Assembly: GCA_032353305.1 (NCBI GenBank)
Contig: JAUCNG010420910.1
Location: 1 to 10,104 of the forward strand
Direction of reading: 5' to 3'
DNA length: 10,104 nt
From: Cephalothrix spiralis
Taxonomy: Eukaryota; Nemertea; Palaeonemertea; Archinemertea; Cephalotrichidae
In this document: positions 7,232-10,104 of the stretch, piece by piece
How the letters are laid out: each line of letters starts with the position of its first letter
Numbering within the stretch: the first letter of the stretch is position 1
Translations under genes and position numbers: made by a program
The notes under the pieces: generated by a model
The model's input: only the letters and a program-made list of their open reading frames with translations
Database searches by the model: none
Told to the model about the DNA's origin: nothing

Positions 7232-7806
7232 CAAATAGGCTTAAAATGTAGGAACGTCACAATACACCTTCGTGCCCAATTTGGTGTAACGGTATCTACG
7301 ACCATTATTAACGATTTAACGATGGGGGGGCCGGCCTGAATCGGGGGTAAGCCCAAACGGAATAGGGTTAAAAGGTTTTAAAAAATGCTTTGTCTTTTGG
7401 TATAAATATCGATAGGTCTAAAAGAGCAAGAGTCTACCGTAAAAAGTGGCAGGGAAATCGAAAGAGAAAAAACACTCTTTCTATTGGTATAAATTTAAAA
7501 CTAGGGTCAGTGGTTAACTGTGTTATTTTACAGCTTTGATTTTTATTTGACTTTGATTTTATCTATTTGAGTTGCATTGATTTTTTTTTAAAGGGCGCCT
7601 TTTTAGGATCAAATGTGAAAAGGGATATTTTAGGCTGAGGCCTTTCACCATTCAAAACTAGCAATCCAGTGTGCACACTAATAAATTGAAAGAATTATAA
7701 TTATTTGCGTCCTTTTCTCAATTTTCAAAAAATAATTAAGAATAGTATTATACGCGAACATGACACTTATTAATAATCAAAATGTGTTTAGAACCTTCAG
7801 GTATAT
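7232..7806. other. AT-rich DNA, nothing recognised
   Basis: There is a seven-G run at 7324-7330 running into GGCCGGCC. Otherwise no gene, RNA or repeat was recognised. Confidence 0.5.
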
Positions 7807-7812
7807 GCTTGG

Positions 7813-7969
7813 TTCATTGGTTCAAACTCACCCTGAACAAAAACCGAACGCTTTCATGATTCGTCACGTCTTCGGCATTTTCCGTAAAAATAATCCCGGT
7901 AATTTTATTTAGAAAAAAAAAGGTTCCGGAGACTGCCGAATGTTTTCAGGGTGAGTTTAAACCAATTGA
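7813..7969. mobile_element. 157-bp MITE with 24-bp TIRs and 6-bp direct repeat
   Basis: The terminal 24 bases at each end match at 21 of 24 positions in inverted orientation; the conserved inner part is AAACTCACCCTGA. The hexamer GCTTGG lies directly outside both ends (7807-7812 and 7970-7975), as expected of a target-site duplication. Further inward, CTTCGGCATTTTCCG and the complement of CGGAGACTGCCGAA continue the symmetry weakly. There is no coding capacity. A 6-bp duplication does not point to one superfamily, so none is assigned. Confidence 0.65.
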
Positions 7970-7975
7970 GCTTGG

Positions 7976-8283
7976 CCAAAAAGGGGTTTGGGTCGAAAGA
8001 AAAATCTTTAAAAAGGCGAAATAATTACACATTCCTTCCATGTATTCTTATTTGAATCAAATACAGATATTTTTAATATTTTGTTAAATTTGGATTAGAT
8101 TTCAAGAAAACCAATTACGAACGCGAAGAATTGGTTTACCGCTTCCATGTGCAGTTATAAAGGTTTTTTCAAAAGCCATTATGTTACAAGATTTAAAGAA
8201 TCGAAAAGTAACCATTTCAACGAAATGCGGCAATTTGAGAAAAAATTTCCTTCGCTAAATAGCATCATTTTATATACACAATT
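7976..8283. other. AT-rich DNA between two MITEs, nothing recognised
   Basis: No ORF, RNA or repeat structure was recognised here. Confidence 0.5.
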
Positions 8284-8751
8284 GGACGGTTAAATTGGTA
8301 TGTCGAAGTTAAAACCCATATTTCGAACCGCCCCCCGCGTAAAAACCCGATTTTTTCTCTATCAGTACCGTATAGCAAAATTTGCTTCAGTTACAGTAAA
8401 ACGGATTGCATATTTGAAATCCACAATGGGTGGTTAGTTACCGAAAAATTTGCGTAATTATTGTGTTATGACGTATTCAAAATTGTTAACATACTTAAAA
8501 TGACGTCATAACGCAATGAAGCAACAATTTCGATAACTAACCACCCATGTTAATTATTTTTACATCGTGGATTTCAAATATGCAATCCGTTTTACTGTTA
8601 CTTAAGGCAAAATCACTTTTTCGCCGCTTGGGGGCTGAAAAATTTAAATATCATTTGCAAAACTGACTTTCCATAAGCTTTCAGTCCGGGTTTTTACGCG
8701 GGGGGGGCATAATATGGGTTTTAACTAATAGACATACTAATTTAACCGTCC
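8284..8751. mobile_element. Long foldback MITE, about 468 bp
   Basis: The element is nearly a complete palindrome. The outer arms begin GGACGGTTAAATT and contain TTAAAACCCATA and CCCCCCGCGTAAAAACCCG on the left; the right arm is their inverse. Inner arms 8391-8424 and 8567-8600 match at 33 of 34 positions. TGGGTGGTTAGTTA (8427-8440) matches its inverse at 8534-8547 perfectly. A TGACGTCA (8501-8508) and its degraded partner (TGACGTAT, 8469) sit near the centre. No transposase frame is present. No convincing target duplication is seen at 8284/8751, so the exact ends and superfamily are uncertain. Confidence 0.8.
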
Positions 8752-8781
8752 GTATCAGTATCTGTATCAGTATCAGTATCA
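8752..8781. repeat. (GTATCA)5 microsatellite
   Basis: Five 6-bp units (one with GTATCT) start at the base after the foldback element ends. Adjacency suggests the array grew from the insertion junction or is a variable tail of the element. Confidence 0.85.
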
Positions 8782-8924
8782 GTGTATGTGTACATTGTAT
8801 ATAAGCAATATTATGCATTTTCGCTACGAGTCATGGAAACTGTAAACCTATGTTTAATTCATTTATACATTTCTTCAATTTTAAGTTGCATTAAGTTAAA
8901 AATTTATGCACAAAATGATTTTTA

Positions 8925-9239
8925 AACTCCTTCGCTGCCAGCGTCACATATGTGTGCCAGGAAATTTTCGCTGCCGGTGGCCAGCGTCATATATATGTGA
9001 CAGCAAAAAAAAAAAAAATTGAATTCACTTTTTCGTTAAAATTTTTTTTAAATATTTTCTAAAATTTATTGTATTGAATCGTATTGATGAACGTTTAGCA
9101 TAATGACGTCAAATTTGATTAATTTTATGACGTATTAGCTAGAATGACGTCACTCATAAAACTCAGACAGTTTTTTTTTAAACTTTTTATGGCCAGGAGA
9201 ATTAAATTTGCAAAATTTTCGCTCGGCAGCGAAAGAGTT
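8925..9239. mobile_element. 315-bp MITE with CTTTCGCTGCC termini
   Basis: AACTCCTTCGCTGCC (8925-8939) and the inverse of 9225-9239 match at 14 of 15 positions. CCAGG with AAATTTTCGCT-type sequence recurs inside both ends. The left arm contains two near-palindromes, CACATATGTG (8945-8954) and GTCATATATATGTGAC. The interior holds an A15-like run and two perfect TGACGTCA sites (9104-9111, 9145-9152). No coding frame and no clear target duplication are visible. The superfamily is not assignable. Confidence 0.6.
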
Positions 9240-9700
9240 ACCGGTAATAGACTTTCCAGATCTTTGATGGGCAAAAAATTAGGTATTTAATCGATGCCAT
9301 TTCATTGAATCACATTATTTCTAGAGGACAAGATGTCGAAGTTCGCACATCTTCTTAACGTTGATCGTGTATGAACAAAATAATGTTAATTCGTTGGTGC
9401 CACTTGAAATAATTTGATTTAAAAAAAAACATGGCTTCCGTTTTCGAATTTATTCGCGAACATGAATATTGTTGAAATACCTAAACAACTTAAAGGGTAA
9501 TTACAAGCTCTAATGAGCTTTGTCCTGCTGACGGTGCTCCTGAGTCGCTATATTTCAATTTGAAAACTTAATTTGATTGTAAAAATGCGATATTGGAGGG
9601 GAGCGTTTTTTCGAAAACATTTCTGGATGTTCAATAAGACCAAAAAAATTGTAGTTATGAAAATATTTGTTGACTAACGAGGGTTAAATTAAGGTATTTT
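9240..9700. other. AT-rich DNA, nothing recognised
   Basis: No supportable ORF, RNA gene or repeat. AGCTCTAATGAGCT near 9508-9521 is a short palindrome only. Confidence 0.5.
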
Positions 9701-9837
9701 CGTCGGTAAGGGTAGGTTGAGGTCTATAGGGTTAGGGTAAGGGGTTTGCGTATCGTTTCGATTTTTAAAAAAAATCAAAATAATTTTTAGTTTTTGAAAA
9801 TTTCGAAAAACATTCTAAGTCAAAATTCCCTCCCTCA

Positions 9838-9892
9838 ATCTTCGGACTAGTGAACCTTTTGACTAGTGATCAACCTTCGGACTTGTGAACCC
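9838..9892. repeat. Three-unit short tandem repeat, core GGACTAGTGAAC
   Basis: Three units of 17-19 bp follow one another: TTCGGACTAGTGAACC, TTTTGACTAGTGATCAA and CCTTCGGACTTGTGAACCC. A partial TTAGTGAA follows. They lie about 170 bp upstream of the putative terminal exon. Confidence 0.7.
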
Positions 9893-10031
9893 TCCCACAT
9901 TAGTGAAATGTCAATACATTATCACGTGGCACTGACGATTTATCCCTGCCCGATATACCCTAACCTTTGCTGCCCAGCCATATCCCAGCACTGGACCTTT
10001 ATCAAGGACAACTATACAATCTTGCGAATTC

Positions 10032-10061
10032 CTAATACCAACCTATTTTTCTTCGTTCCAG
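10032..10061 (+). other. Splice acceptor with branch point and pyrimidine tract
   Basis: A CTAAT at 10032-10036 (branch A about 26 bases upstream), the tract CTATTTTTCTTCGTTC, then CAG ending at 10061. All three parts of a metazoan 3' splice site are present with normal spacing. Confidence 0.65.
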
Positions 10062-10104
10062 GCAATGCGATTTCGCAAGGTCCGCAACGAGGCGATGTAC
10101 CGGG
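10062..10104 (+). CDS. Partial protein-coding exon, 5' part, runs off the window
   Basis: Directly after the acceptor, 43 bases of GC-richer sequence are open in all three plus frames. The frame starting at 10062 reads AMRFRKVRNEAMYR and has the highest third-position GC, so it is slightly preferred. The alternatives read QCDFARSATRRCTG and NAISQGPQRGDVP. Without the preceding exon the phase cannot be fixed, and I do not recognise the protein. If real, the AT-rich DNA to the left would be the intron or upstream region of this gene. Confidence 0.5.

Noticed and set aside
9725-9744. Interstitial telomeric repeat
   Set aside because: Only one true TTAGGG unit is present; the rest is merely G-rich.
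1-10104. CRISPR array, operon or prokaryotic mobile system
   Set aside because: No direct repeats with uniform spacers, no long ORFs and no ribosome-binding sites; repeats and splice signals are eukaryotic in type.

Overview
The window looks like AT-rich, gene-poor nuclear DNA from a eukaryote, probably a marine invertebrate. The evidence is a tRNA-derived SINE, several miniature inverted-repeat transposons, relics of a non-LTR reverse transcriptase, eukaryotic-type splice signals, and no long open reading frame, ribosome-binding site or operon. The species cannot be fixed from the sequence. A tunicate-like or other marine invertebrate source is only an impression, from the many TGACGTCA octamers and the type of repeats.

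Layout, left to right. Positions 114-966 hold a composite: a 4 x 20-bp tandem array, an inverted, more degenerate array of similar units, and a complete tRNA-Thr-like SINE (minus strand) between them. Positions 1226-1412 carry two out-of-phase copies of the reverse transcriptase G-V-x-Q-G-S-I-L-G motif on the minus strand. A textbook acceptor/donor pair at 1487-1552 encloses a possible 16-20 nt microexon. Positions 1849-1925 resemble an eroded DNA-transposon end. A second SINE head, lacking its A box, lies at 2634-2712. Positions 2713-4897 are mostly featureless, apart from a 48-codon ORF at 3608-3754.

The second half is rich in non-autonomous DNA transposons: a TA-flanked mariner-like element (4898-5344), a 157-bp element with a 6-bp direct repeat (7813-7969), a long foldback element (8284-8751) beside a GTATCA microsatellite, and a 315-bp element (8925-9239). 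Between these, 6071-6634 is the most gene-like internal segment: a 61-codon plus-strand ORF with a hydrophobic N-terminus and an RKKR site, a CRE-like upstream region and short divergent minus-strand ORFs.

The best evidence for a host gene is at the right edge. A branch-point-like sequence, a pyrimidine tract and CAG lead into a 43-nt GC-richer segment (10062-10104) that runs off the window. Much of the window is therefore probably intron or intergenic DNA upstream of that exon. No functional pathway links the features. The common theme is repeated transposon insertion, with several elements carrying CRE-type octamers.
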